Shown: positions 11,464 through 21,711 of the stretch, piece by piece
Layout: every line of letters begins with the position of its first letter
Position numbering within the stretch: position 1 is the stretch's first letter
NCBI GenBank assembly: GCA_963576785.1
Contig: OY756141.1
Location: 3,534,001 to 3,598,000 of the forward strand
Length of the DNA stretch: 64,000 bases
Direction of reading: 5' to 3'
DNA from: Chlorophyllum brunneum
Lineage: Eukaryota; Basidiomycota; Agaricomycetes; Agaricales; Agaricaceae
Notes under the pieces: model-generated
Told to the model about the DNA's origin: nothing
The model's database searches: none
Seen by the model: only the letters and a program-made list of their open reading frames with translations
Position numbers and translations under genes: made by a program

Positions 11464-12365
11464 AACAACACCCATGTTTGAATTGTCGAAAGCGAAACGC
11501 TCCGAGTCAAATCATTCAAGGACACCATATATCAAAGAAACTTATTTGTGTATGATGTGCGCAGTCTCATACACGGTGTGAGTGGAGTTCGAAAGGTCCG
11601 GGGAGAGGTCAATCGGAGGGTCCGGTGTTGGGTGGGGAAGAGATTTTGGAAGGATTGAGAGAGTGTGTTGAGGAGGGAAAACGACATCTGGCTTTTTTTC
11701 AAACGGTTTTGGGGATTGTTGAACGGGATGGAGGTCTTGGGAGTGAGATTTGAGGAATTGTTGATTATAATAATGGTTTTTTGGACTGTGTTTGAGGACT
11801 TGGGATTGTGGTTTTTGATGTTTAGTTGTGGTTTTATGTTATTGTTGAGTCTTACGGCTGATGAATGGGAGTTCGAGTCATGAGATTCTTGTTTGTTGCT
11901 ACCAAATTTATCAATGATAATTCCGTTTATGTGGATAACACAATGTCAGATTTTTACTTGTACAACCTGAAGGTTAGATCTGGAGTACAGCACCATCCAG
12001 TCAATAGCCTTTGGTAGGTTCCGTTACGGGTTGCGGCATCTGCTCTTGACCGAATTCCGTGGCTAGTGTATATCTTCAACTTGAATAAGTAGATCTTTCA
12101 GCGGCCCGTCCGACATAGTATCAACAGCACATCAGCAAGATAGATATCACACGTCGGGCAGTTCAGGTCGCACCGCGAGTGTCGACGTCCATCAATCTTC
12201 GAACAGCGTATATGATCAGAAATAAGCTCCTAGTATTCCAAATGGGCATGCGCATTGAAATATTAATGTGTGGTTGGGATATATACAAGAAACTCGTTTT
12301 TATCTCCAACCCATGTCCCATTCAACCTCTCAACTCCGACGTTTATCTCAACCATCTTTCACCCA
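11464..12365. other. Gene-poor stretch after gypsy truncation
   Basis: No credible gene. From about 11580 to 11880 one strand is markedly rich in G and T and poor in C. An open stretch at 11665-11883 is a by-product of that composition. The rest shows no family similarity I recognise. An atatata stretch near 12278 may serve the next gene. Confidence 0.5.
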
Positions 12366-13364
12366 ATGACGCCCATGCTATTTAAATCAGAAGAAACATC
12401 GCCTTGGGTGCATGTCGTTGTGGCACTTCATCGCACCTCGGTACCAAAGTAATTCATGACCGTTGCCTATGCAGGCCACCGTATGGGATATACTAGTCTA
12501 TATCCCCGTTGATATCAAGATTGTGAGGCGTAGCAGATACCGGTTTGTTATATTCTGTTTTATACTTTCAAGGTAGTTCCATGCGTGTCGGGTTCTGCTT
12601 CGAGTTGACAGTGCTGGGATTTACTGTAACACAGGCTCTTTGCCATAACTCATGTACTCGTTGCCACCATGGAGACGGGTTCGCTATCTTCTTACTTGCG
12701 TTGTCAATACTCACATCTTCATCCTCCAGTTTTACCCATCCATAATCTCGTGCATGCTATCAATGATGACATCCTCTTTTCTCTTCCTTCAACGGGTCCT
12801 AGCAGTATACAATGAAGAAACATGGATCCGTCGATATTTCGGGCCATTCTCGCCTTGTTCGAAATCTCAATACCATTCGCTGCCAATCCGACATTGATTC
12901 CAGGAACCAGTTATTTTAAAGACGCTGGTATTCAACCTTGGGCTGTAATCAGCGCTTGGCTTCTCTTCATCTTTGACACTTCTGTCCTCTTGGCAATTTC
13001 ACATAAAATTTCGTCTTCGCATGGGGTAGTACCAGGAACTGGACGGATTCCGTGGTATAATCTCTTATCCGGTCGAACACTTCCACGGTTATCACGCTCA
13101 ATTGTCAGAGGAGGACAGCAATATTACTTGTAAGCATTCCGGAATTTAGTCCCTTGAAATCTCGATAATACGATATCAGGATTACTGTAGGAGTGATAAC
13201 ACTTGCTGGGATTGCAATATGCCTGCCATCCTTTTCTCAAATATACAAAGCCATATTTCCAACTACGCTGGTGGCTCTCATGGCTTCGATGGCTTGTCGT
13301 GTGTTTCGGAACATGAAGTTGTTCGATTATAAAGGCACATTTACGGAGACCTCTGTAGTCGTGT
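12366..13364 (+). pseudogene. Broken 7TM-like membrane protein gene
   Basis: The proposed start is ATG 12366. A 3' splice site (tatgcag, 12469-12475) leads into an exon with VWDILVYIPVDIKIV. Further segments are RLFAITHVLVATM, CMLSMMTSSFLFLQRVLAVYNEE, then PWAVISAWLLFIFDTSVLLA, and after an intron at 13131-13178 ITVGVITLAGIAICLPSF and ASMACRVFRNMKL, ending at TGA 13362-13364. These hydrophobic blocks, the RVLAVYNEE connector and ACRVFRN near the end match uncharacterised multi-pass proteins common in Agaricomycetes. Two lesions are visible. The frame shifts by one base near 12840. The donor used by the neighbouring copy (gtacct) is mutated here to tatctt (about 12690). Function unknown; probably inactive. 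Confidence 0.55.
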
Positions 13365-13699
13365 GAGCGATTGGCAAGGAGATGACCAAGTGCTGAAGGT
13401 ACTTGGGCCAGGGAAATTACGTCGTACGTCGTTGATATGTGGTGTGTGAGCATATGATAACACCAGTGGGAAGAGTGAAATATCTCCCTTTGTATTGGTT
13501 CTGCAACATGACGGGCCTCCCAGTGAATACAATTCATTATCAACTTTTACGTCTTCTGCGAATTCAAGGATTTGAGTTCATCTTCCCATCTCGTGATCTA
13601 CTTCAAACCCTTTCTGAATCGCACACCCGAAAGCTGTTATGGTGTCCGTACGCGCAAACTACTTGTTGCCTTGTCTCAAAACATCATCAGAAGAAATCG

Positions 13700-14345
13700 C
13701 CTGTGTCAAGTTTAATTATCAACCAAGTAAAAGGAGGTATTGTAACGGGAGAGGGAACGAACCAAATCACCTGGACACTTAATCGCTTTCTTCACCAACT
13801 TTACTCGCTCGTTCCATGCTTGTTTCTGATTGCCCCATTTATCTCAACCATCCTTGTTACGCGTTCGCCACGAATAAGCCTTATCCTTATCATACCATAC
13901 CACAGGCTCTCGGCCGTAATCCATGTGCTTGTTGCTAAGATGGTGACAGGCTCACTGCGTACCTTTTTTTCGGCTGTCAATATCCCTATCTTCACTTATC
14001 TTTACCCTCCAGTTTTGCCTATCAATGGATTCCGTGTATAGAACCTTCGTACCGAAATGGGTCCGGTGATGATCTGTATTCTCTGGCCTGTTTTTGTTTT
14101 TCGTTGTCCGCAATTCCACTACTGTATGTGTGCTTATCTCTCCAGGAACCGGCGATTACATGAATCCTTGCATCTAGCCCCAGGCTGTACTCTCCGTCTT
14201 CTGACCAGGTATTGGGGCGCTTGAAGGTAAGGAATAGATATTGAAGTTGTTTATTGATTGGTGTGTGAGCATATGAACTCGGCGGAAAGAGGGCGTCCAT
14301 ACCATCCCGCATTTCATGTTTTACCTCCGTAATGAGCCCATACAC
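13700..14345 (+). pseudogene. Second, more decayed copy of the 7TM-like gene
   Basis: The segment about 13905-14030 aligns by eye with 12630-12745 (RLSAVIHVLVAKMVTGSL against RLFAITHVLVATMETGSL, then a shared ccctccag acceptor). Farther on, ccaggaaccggcgattac near 14150 matches ccaggaaccagttatttt near 12900. The tgtgtgagcatatga string at 14262 also recurs at 13440. The reading frame soon meets stops (TAG near 14038) and later blocks are scrambled. I call it a relic. Boundaries are approximate. Confidence 0.45.
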
Positions 14346-15158
14346 ACTTCACTACCAACTACCGTGTCTTCTGTAAATCCAAAGAGTCAAATTTTATTCG
14401 AACGTGGTCTCTGCACCTGTGTGAAACCATGTCACCCCCCTATGGACTGTGTGAAGTCCACACACGAAAGCCGCTTCTGGCCTTGCCCCAAAAGTAAACG
14501 CACAAGACCATCACACACGTTTCTGCGCCAAGTTTATGTACCGGAGGGGGAAAGGGGGATCTGGGCGGTGCAATAGGACAAGGAACGACTGAAGCATATC
14601 ACTTGAGGAGATATTTACGGCGAGTCTCTCTCATGGTCGGTCGGAGTTGCGGGTGGCCATCTGGTCTTCGCCGGAGTGATGCAGCTGAAGGTCTCATGGA
14701 CCATCAGCAGACTGCGGTTGCATACATGACGCTTTTGAAGAGATTCGGGATGCGGAACGAAACGCAGAGACCAGAGAACTTTTGGGAGGCCTCAAGGCAG
14801 GTGGAGGCGAGCTGGCTGCCCGTGAGAAAGGATTGCTAACTGGTGGTGACGCTTGCTGGAGGTCATCCTCGTCTTCTCGTCTCCAACTCTGTGGTTTTGT
14901 GGATATTAGCACCAACGGATGGCCATGCTTTCTATTCTATTTCTGGATTGCGAATAATTGTCACGTCAGGGCTGTGTCCATTGTGGAAACCCCTTGTCCG
15001 GGAAGTCGTATCGTTATCTTGCCAGTGGAAGATAAAAGGACAACCACCCATGAACGCTTTCTGATTTTTGGAACCATACCCGACTCATAGTCCGAGATTG
15101 CTTTGCCCTCGCCTTCCTTCTCCTTTCACCGATCTCCCTTCCGGACCGACGCGACGCG
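14346..15158. other. Intergenic stretch, no gene recognised
   Basis: An open frame at 14735-15090 has a charged stretch (EEIRDAERNAETRELLGG), but no start, family or splice pattern that I trust. The end serves as the upstream region of gene A. Confidence 0.4.
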
Positions 15159-15907
15159 ATGCACCTCTATCTCTCCTCGCCCTCCGCCCTCAACAGTGTG
15201 TTTTCCACAGGACTGGGACAACCTGTATACAAAGTCGAGACTCCGATCCCCCCTATAGGTGGAACGCGGAGAACGCTCATTCGGCGCGCAATTGAAACTG
15301 TCGGCGGGGTTTGGGTGGGAGACAAAGGGAAAGATTATCATGAGAGTCTAGATGACGTTCTGGCGCCATATATACAAAACCGCAGTCCAACGCCGAGTTT
15401 GACTGTGGTGCCGTCCAGCGACGATGGGCGATCTTTTGAGGGTCATTTTGCTCATTTGGCTTACATCGAGTACGGTGCTTTAAAACGTTCGCGGATTGTC
15501 TATGGTGGCCGGGAAGTGCGAACCAACAGGTTGTTTAAGGGTAAAGGTTGGTCGTGGTGGGGTCTCTCAAGGTGTGTAGTTCATCTTATATCCTATAACT
15601 CTATTAACTCTCCCCCTCGTAGACACAAGGTATTTCGCGCTTCTGATGGCTGCGAATACTGTTGGGAAATCAGCACACAGAACCCAAGGGTAGGCAATTC
15701 TATATCGCCGGAATTTTTACGGATTTCCTTATCATAGTTGATTTCTAGCTCGTGACGAATGACAGCTCCAAGACCATCATAGCCAGGTTTCATCGCCTCC
15801 CCCCTGGTCTCCCGTCCTCCCTGGAGGTTCACAGTGAGGGACAGCACATATTAGATGATATCCTTGTCACATTTGTGTACCTCAGAGACGCCGAGGAAGG
15901 TTCATAG
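15159..15907 (+). CDS. DUF6593-like protein, gene A
   Basis: Three exons: 15159-15571, 15623-15689, 15749-15907 (stop TAG). Introns are 51 and 59 nt, phase 2 then phase 0. The N-terminus is MHLYLSSPSALNSVFSTG followed by QPVYKVETP, typical of the short beta-rich basidiomycete family I recognise as DUF6593. The middle exon encodes HKVFRASDGCEYCWEI. The last exon carries KTIIARFHR and DDILVTFVYL, the usual closing strand or helix. No signal peptide or membrane segment. Unlike genes B and C it lacks the long acidic insert. It begins a run of eight relatives with the same intron layout. Function is unknown for the family; an intracellular lipocalin/tubby-like binding fold is only a guess. Confidence 0.8.
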
Positions 15908-16279
15908 GCTGGATATGTCATGTTGTGGTATAGCGGTACGCCCTGGGCTTTTTGGTATTCTAGCCTCGTCGGTCACTTCCCGGACTAGATTTCTCAATGT
16001 AACTTATGTATTAGTTCACTATCACTCACTGGTGCTTGGGTTTGCAATTGCAGTGCTGTTGTATTGGCTCAAATCAAGTTTTGTCAGCTGCGTTGGAGTT
16101 GGGCCACTGCCATTGGCACCCCTGCAATCCGCTGGTGCTTCTTACATACACGCCAATGCAGAGTGCTTTGATAGTGATCGCTTAAACCGTAAACGTGATG
16201 AGTGCGCAGCAGCAGCAGCATCATTATAAAATGCCCCATCACACGAATCGAAGACAGACTCGAAGTCAAATACCTAGCA
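15908..16279. promoter_or_regulatory. Upstream region of gene B (duplicated in C)
   Basis: From about 16016 this DNA is repeated at about 17229. Shared strings include ttgcaattgcagtg and cgttggagttgggccac. A TATA box TATAAAA lies at 16225-16231, 49 bp before the ATG of B, followed by the shared leader ccatcacacgaatcgaaga. Confidence 0.65.
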
Positions 16280-17103
16280 ATGCGTCTCATCCTCTCCGGT
16301 CATCACCCGAGGAATAGCACTTATTCCACTGAAGGGGGTCAAGTGCTTTATAAGGTGGACAAACCCCTTAAGCTCACGAGTAGGGTTGCTACCATCAGAA
16401 AGGCTGTTGGTACGGTAAATGGCGTTTGGCAAGGGGATTTGGAGCCCAAGCCCAGAGTCGAGTCACCATTGTCTGACGAGGGAGAAGAGAAAGAGAAGGA
16501 GGATGATCCTACGCATGATGGTGATCGCCGTTCGGTAAAATCGGGGGACGAACCCTTCGCAGACTCTGATTCTGAAGCAGGTCCTAGTACAGGGGATGCG
16601 CCTGTGTTAGAAGGTCATTTTGCTTTCTATGCCCAAGTTGAATTCCGCGCCTTTTCGTCAAGCCGATTTCGCTATAATGGTCTGAATGTTCCTGTGAATG
16701 AATATTTCCGTAAAGAGGGATGGTCATGGTTTGGGAGGTAAGTGTTACATTCATAGATAGTAGACAATCATATCACTTAACCTTTTCGAAGAGGACTGGT
16801 GTTTACAGCTTCTGACGGTAAAGAATATCGTTGGGATCTCTGCACAAGGCGTGTGAAGGTGAGTATGAACATTCATATATGAGTTAAACGCTTATGTCAT
16901 TCTAGCTGTTCAGGAATGATGGAAGCAAGACGCAAGTCGTAAAGTTCCGAGAGTGGCGTCCCAAACTTGGTCCTTTTATGAAAGGCCGACCAGCCTCGCT
17001 GGAAGTGGACCCCAGTTGCGAATCGATTCTAGATGAGATTATAATGAGGAAGGATAGGGAGAAAGGCACCAGGTACGGTGCAAGTAGCGGGGGAGTTTGC
17101 TGA
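16280..17103 (+). CDS. DUF6593-like protein, gene B (24-nt C-terminal deletion)
   Basis: Exons 16280-16737, 16792-16858 and 16906-17103; introns phase 2 and phase 0. The start MRLILSGHHPRNSTYSTE is chosen because it matches gene C and follows a TATA box at a normal distance. The order is an N-terminal strand region, an acidic low-complexity insert (DEGEEKEKEDD through DSDSEAGPST), core FYAQVEFRAFSSSRFRYNG, and middle exon GLVFTASDGKEYRWDL. Relative to gene C, eight codons (TFIYCHKL) are missing in frame near 17043. That removes the conserved DEIxxTFxY strand, and the tail differs (ending SSGGVC). The product may be misfolded. B and C are tandem copies including promoter and 3' flank. Confidence 0.75.
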
Positions 17104-17480
17104 GTTCTCACTTGCGAATTACGTTCCTTCTCTGTGAATCCATACCCAGTTCAGACTCAATAATCTCCGAGAGATTCTGTGCAGAACTTGATAACGTGGG
17201 TTTCCACTCGACTAGATCCAAGTAGATTGGTTCACTGTGACTCACTGGTGCTTGAGTTTGCAATTGCAGTGTTGTTTAATTATTAAGCTTCGTCAGCTCC
17301 GTTGGAGTTGGGCCACCGCCATGACACCCTGTAACCCACTACTACTTCTTATTTGGCATACACGCCAATGCAGGGTGCTTGATGGTGATCGCTTAACCCA
17401 TGGGTGTGGTGCACAGCACCGGGAGCACCTCTATAAAACGCCCCATCACACGAATCGAAGACCAAATCATATACTTAGCA
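17104..17480. promoter_or_regulatory. Upstream region of gene C
   Basis: It contains the 3' flank of the B unit and then a second copy of the B promoter from about 17229. The TATA box TATAAAA at 17432-17438 lies 43 bp before the ATG. Same leader as B. Confidence 0.65.
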
Positions 17481-18317
17481 ATGCGTCTCATTCTCTCCGG
17501 TCATCACCCGAGAAACAGCACCTATTCCACTGAAGCGGGCCAAGTCGTTTACAAGGTGGACAAACCCCTCAAGCTCACGAGTAGCGTTGCCACCATCAGA
17601 AAGGCTGTTGGTACGGTAAATGGCGTTTGGCATGGGGATTTGGGGTCCGCGTCTAGAGCCAAGTCACCATTCTCTGACGAGGGAGAAGAAAAGGAGAAGG
17701 AGGATTATTTTATCCATGATGGTGATCGACGTTCGGATGATTCGGGGGACGATGCCTTCGCGGACTCTGATTCAGAGCCAGGGCCGAGTACACAGGACGT
17801 GCCTGTGCTAGAAGGCCACTTCGCTTTCTTTGCCCAGGTTGAATTCCATACCTTTTCGTCGAGCCGATTTCGTTATAATGGTCTGGACGTACCTGTTAGT
17901 GAGTATTTCCGCAAGGAGGGATGGTCATGGTATGGGAGGTAAGTGGCTTTATAGCTAGACAATCATATCACTAATCCCTGTTGAAGGGGACGGGTCTTTA
18001 AAGCTTCTGATGGTAGAGAATATCGCTGGGATCTCTGCGCGAACCATGTCAAGGTGGGCATGAAACAAATGTCATTGATATATATATATCGACCACTTAC
18101 GTCGTTCTAGATGTTCAGGAATGACGGAAGCAAGACACAAGTCGCAAAGTTTCGAGAGTGGCGACCTTCACTCGGTCCTTTTATGAAAGGCCGACCAGCC
18201 TCACTGGAAGTGGACCCCAGCTGCGAATCGATTCTGGATGAGATTATGATGACATTTATTTACTGCCATAAATTGAGGAAGGATAGGGAGGAAAGCAGCA
18301 GAAACGCAGCATCTTGA
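17481..18317 (+). CDS. DUF6593-like protein, gene C
   Basis: Exons 17481-17938, 17987-18053 and 18111-18317; introns phase 2 and phase 0 (48 and 57 nt). Its N-terminal exon is very close to that of gene B, including the acidic insert (SDEGEEKEKED). Unlike B it keeps the complete closing segment DEIMMTFIYCHKLRKDREE. The middle exon reads GRVFKASDGREYRWDL. No signal peptide or membrane helix. It is the intact member of the B/C tandem pair. Expected to be a small soluble protein; function unknown. Confidence 0.8.
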
Positions 18318-18639
18318 AGTAGTAGGGGTTGGCTTACTGAGATCCCGTTCCTTCTCTATGAATCCATACCCAATGCAGACTCGTTAGCGACTCGGGGGTT
18401 CTGTGCGTCGAACGTTTGATAACGTGGCTTCCGCCTGGGTCAGGTGTGTGTGTTTGAGGAAATGTGCGGGCCTACTAGCTACGATCAAGAAGGGCATGAG
18501 GCAGAACTTCGTCTTCCCGGTGCCTGAAGGTGGCAGGAAGAATGTTCGTGTGACATGTTGACGGGGTGAACGTTATGAAACTGCCCACGTTGATAAAAGC
18601 GGGCTAGTTGTTGTAATTCCCCCTTCCCACCTAGCAATT
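18318..18639. promoter_or_regulatory. Upstream region of the beta-trefoil inhibitor gene
   Basis: The first about 110 bp match the 3' flank of gene B, marking the end of the duplicated unit (about 18432). A TATA-like gataaaagc at about 18592 lies about 45 bp before ATG 18640. Confidence 0.5.
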
Positions 18640-19206
18640 ATGGCTCAGCTCGAAGATAACGTCTTCCGTATCAAAAACGTCGTGTTCAACGCCTATGTCG
18701 GTCGTAGATCCCATGAAATCCCTGGTCAATCGTTCCAGCCTATCGCGGCGAACCGCTTCGACTACATGGCTGAAACTAGGTTCGTGATACGCTATACAGA
18801 AGGCGACCATCTTGTCATATCAGTAAACGGTGCACCGGTGGGAGAGGACAACAAGCTTGTTGTAGCGTGCACTAATGGTGCTGTTGGTGATGAGTGGGTC
18901 GTGGATCTAGAGTCTTCTACGGATGATCGGTTCATGTACAAGTGCGTCTCCTACAAAGTCGATGTTCACCTTAGGTACCTGTACGCTCATTATGGATCAT
19001 CTTCAGGATCGGCTTAGCCAGGAGTCCCGATCTCGTCTGGACTCTCAACCTTCCTACAGAGCCAGCTAACCAGGTGGGTGTGGCCTTTTAAGTCATAAAT
19101 TTTGGGTTAATTTAAACCTGGTGGTAAGGTTCATCTCGAGCCCCGCGACCCGAATAACCACCGCCAGTTGTGGAAACTTGAGGAAATTTCGTTCATTTCT
19201 GAATAG
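18640..19206 (+). CDS. Beta-trefoil protein, I66 protease-inhibitor-like
   Basis: Three exons: 18640-18941, 19022-19073 and 19129-19206 (TAG), giving 143 aa. Exon 1 encodes EDNVFRIKNVVFNAYVGR, the opening typical of mushroom beta-trefoil proteins of the I66 (cospin/cnispin-type) serine protease inhibitor or ricin-B-like groups. After splicing, PDLVWTLN and VHLEPRDPNNHRQLWKLEE form the last trefoil strands with the usual xQLWKLE ending. Without splicing the frame stops at 19017 and loses the third lobe. No signal peptide, consistent with cytosolic defence proteins of fruiting bodies. Inhibitor versus lectin cannot be settled from sequence alone. It sits inside the DUF6593-like run but is not related to it by sequence. 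Confidence 0.65.
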
Positions 19207-19974
19207 GGAATGCTTAATTGGTTATTGTATTTTTGAAGTGTTGATTGATATGTGTGTATCAGCGCCTGGTTCGAGCACCTGTATCGAGAACACGACGGGA
19301 GCTACGGATAAACTTTCACGAGTGCCAAGAGAACAGGCTGTCGGCCTGTGATGCAGCACAATATGCCAACTATTAGATGCTATTAACAAGAATGTGTTGA
19401 TGACGAAGCCAAGTGAAGGATACCTGTCGGTTGTGAAGATGACGTTGAGTCTTATCCCCTACCGGATGAAAAGCCCCTCGAAGGGCAGGAACACCTCCAA
19501 TAGAATTAGAGGCTCGGAGTATATGACTCACCAGTACCGTAGAGATATCGAGTCAGAGTGCGGGGCACTGCGATCAGCATTGCCTCTAGTGACAAGGGTC
19601 AATCATCTTACGGCAATCCGAAGACGCGCACCCCGGAGCGAACCAAGAACCTCGAATCTTGTACTGAGACGTGGAGTGACTTTTTCTTCATTTCATGTAT
19701 AGCAGGTTGATATCCGCCCAATGACCTTCTCATTGCCTGAGAAGTTCCACTCCGTCAGGAGTGCGGGAGGGTTCGATAGCTATTTTTCGGTGGATCATCG
19801 ATCATCACCGTCCTTATTTTTGGAGCTTTCACCCCGACCTCAACGCTAGAATTCATGGGATGACTCTGCTCCCAAATTAATTCAGGCTGCGGTGTCCGTA
19901 AATCCAGCGTATAAAACGAACACGACTTCCCGGAATAATATCAAGTCAAACACCCACCTCTTATAACTTTCCTC
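19207..19974. promoter_or_regulatory. Upstream region of gene E
   Basis: No gene. The stretch 19468-19580 (gggcaggaacacctccaat, then agactcaccagt-like) recurs upstream of gene F at 21272-21390. TATA box TATAAAA at 19910-19916, 59 bp before ATG 19975. Confidence 0.6.
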
Positions 19975-20685
19975 ATGAATTCCGAAATCACTCTCACAAG
20001 CTACTCTGTCTCTGATTTCTCAAAAGGCCAGGTCCGCCTGCTTTACAAGCGAAACGACCCTCGTAATGCTATGCTCTTGGAGGATGATGTTCCTCGATAC
20101 TTCCTTGCGACGTCGGATGACGGTGTGAGCAAGGTCGAGATAAGCGATACTGCCCAGAAGACCGTCGCAAAAGTCAACCGCGGTATGATCGCAAGCGATG
20201 TCTTCAAGTTCCCCGGCAGGAACAACGGTAAAGCTGTGAAGGTAGCAAATCTTTTAAGGAAGGCACCTTCGACGAGGGATGGGTCAGTGGCCTTCATCCT
20301 AATGCTATCAAGCTATGTTTTGACTGCTTTCTATTCAGCCAAAAGTCTATGGCACTACACACGGATAACGGCATATACTACTGGCGTAAAAGGCATGCTC
20401 ACCACTGGGCGGTATGTTGTTTCTATTCGTGGCAGTGCAGTCCCCTCATCTGATCTCCCGGCCTGCCAGCTCTATCCTGGGAATTCGTCCTGCACTCCAG
20501 TGGCTTGGACTGAATCTGTTGCAGGTTCACCTCCTACATGGACGTTGGTCGTGGACGGTTCAATGACAAGTGTGCTGGACTATGTCCTAGTATCTTTGTT
20601 TTATATGAAGTCAGAGCCTGAATCTGGAGATGCTTCGGGTTGGGAGAAGGTAGATGCTCGTGCGGTATGGTTGGCGACAAAGTAA
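19975..20685 (+). CDS. DUF6593-like protein, gene E
   Basis: Exons 19975-20282, 20339-20411 and 20470-20685 (TAA), 198 aa; introns 56 and 58 nt, phase 2 and phase 0. The middle exon encodes SMALHTDNGIYYWRKRHAHHW, and the last exon has PVAWTESVAG and SVLDYVLVSLFYMK, the family's closing segment. Sequence similarity to A-C is low, but the intron phases and the position of the aromatic W/K/R exon agree. Odd point: the unspliced frame is open right through both introns (a 236-aa readthrough), so intron retention would also give a protein. The spliced form is preferred because its middle exon aligns with gene F. Confidence 0.75.
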   Translation: MNSEITLTSYSVSDFSKGQVRLLYKRNDPRNAMLLEDDVPRYFLATSDDGVSKVEISDTAQKTVAKVNRGMIASDVFKFPGRNNGKAVKVANLLRKAPSTRDGSVAFILMLSSYVLTAFYSAKSLWHYTRITAYTTGVKGMLTTGRYVVSIRGSAVPSSDLPACQLYPGNSSCTPVAWTESVAGSPPTWTLVVDGSMTSVLDYVLVSLFYMKSEPESGDASGWEKVDARAVWLATK

Positions 20686-21711
20686 GACGGACAATCTTGC
20701 ACTGTTCCCGTACGATACCACCAGGACCCCCGAAATACCCACGACATTAGCAACATTAAACTAGAATTTATTATATGAATCTTCTATTACTTACGACTAG
20801 AATTATTATATGTATAGACCTTTTACAGAGGTTTCAAACTGGGCGCCGAATAAACCCGGCCTATTTTGCGCAGTAGTGCCACTTGGTTCTGAGAATGGAC
20901 GGCATCCAAAATCAGCTAGGAAAACCTTTGAGAGACTCGTTCTTGGACTGTATGCCTGAGAACGGTCTCGCCTGCCCGACCCCAGACAAAGCCACATAAG
21001 AGGGACCAGATGTAGTAAGGGGCCTTGAGATGCGATTTGAAAGATATATCCCACCGGCCCCACGGGGTGTTCGAATATGTAATATACATCAATGTATATT
21101 TCGTTTCGCTGTTTGACTGCCAACTGCCATTTCTCGCGGCATCCCATCGCCGCATCTGCGCTCATGCTTTTATTACTTATGAGCGTAGGATCTGCCGATG
21201 CATTTTTTTCGTGTGAATAGATGTACTTGTATTTTGATCATCTTGTGTCCCGTTCCCTACCAAATGATTTTCTCGACGGGCAGGTACACCCCCAATAGAA
21301 TCATCGACCCGGAAGGCATGACTCACCGGTCGCGAGATGAGTCACCGCGATTGTCAATCACAGCTTACGACAATTTGAGAACACGGTGGATATCACTGAG
21401 CCGGGAAGCTCGGGTCACTTGCTCAGGTGCGGGGCTTCTTCATCCCAGATATTAATACCGTCCAATGACCTGGTCAGTATCTGGGGTTGTCCAGGCCAAC
21501 TCTGCAGCGAAGTGGGGATTGATAGGTATCATGGTTCATCGCCACTCGCCTTATTTCTGGCGTTACCACCCCGGCCTCAACGCTAGAATTTATGAATGAC
21601 TGGCTACTCAAGTTTATTTAGGGGTGGGATATGTCCACGTCCAATGGATAAAAGGTGGCAGACTTCGTAGTATAACTACATTAAAACAACCGCCCCCCAC
21701 ATCCTTAATCG
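20686..21711. promoter_or_regulatory. Region between tandem genes E and F
   Basis: No gene seen. The right part from about 21272 repeats the DNA upstream of gene E. A TATA-like ggataaaagg lies at about 21646, 65 bp before ATG 21712. The 20800-21170 part is unique and shows no similarity I recognise. Confidence 0.5.

Noticed and set aside
11665..11883. 72-codon Trp/Leu/Phe-rich frame
   Set aside because: Explained by the G/T-rich strand composition; no start context or homologue pattern.
13124..13543. Minus-strand open frame of 139 codons
   Set aside because: It is antisense to the last exon of the 7TM-like gene, whose plus-strand blocks match a known protein pattern.
14735..15090. Frame with a charged helix-like stretch
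   Set aside because: No convincing start or splice sites; the end is rich in Cys/Ser/Arg in a way typical of non-coding sequence.
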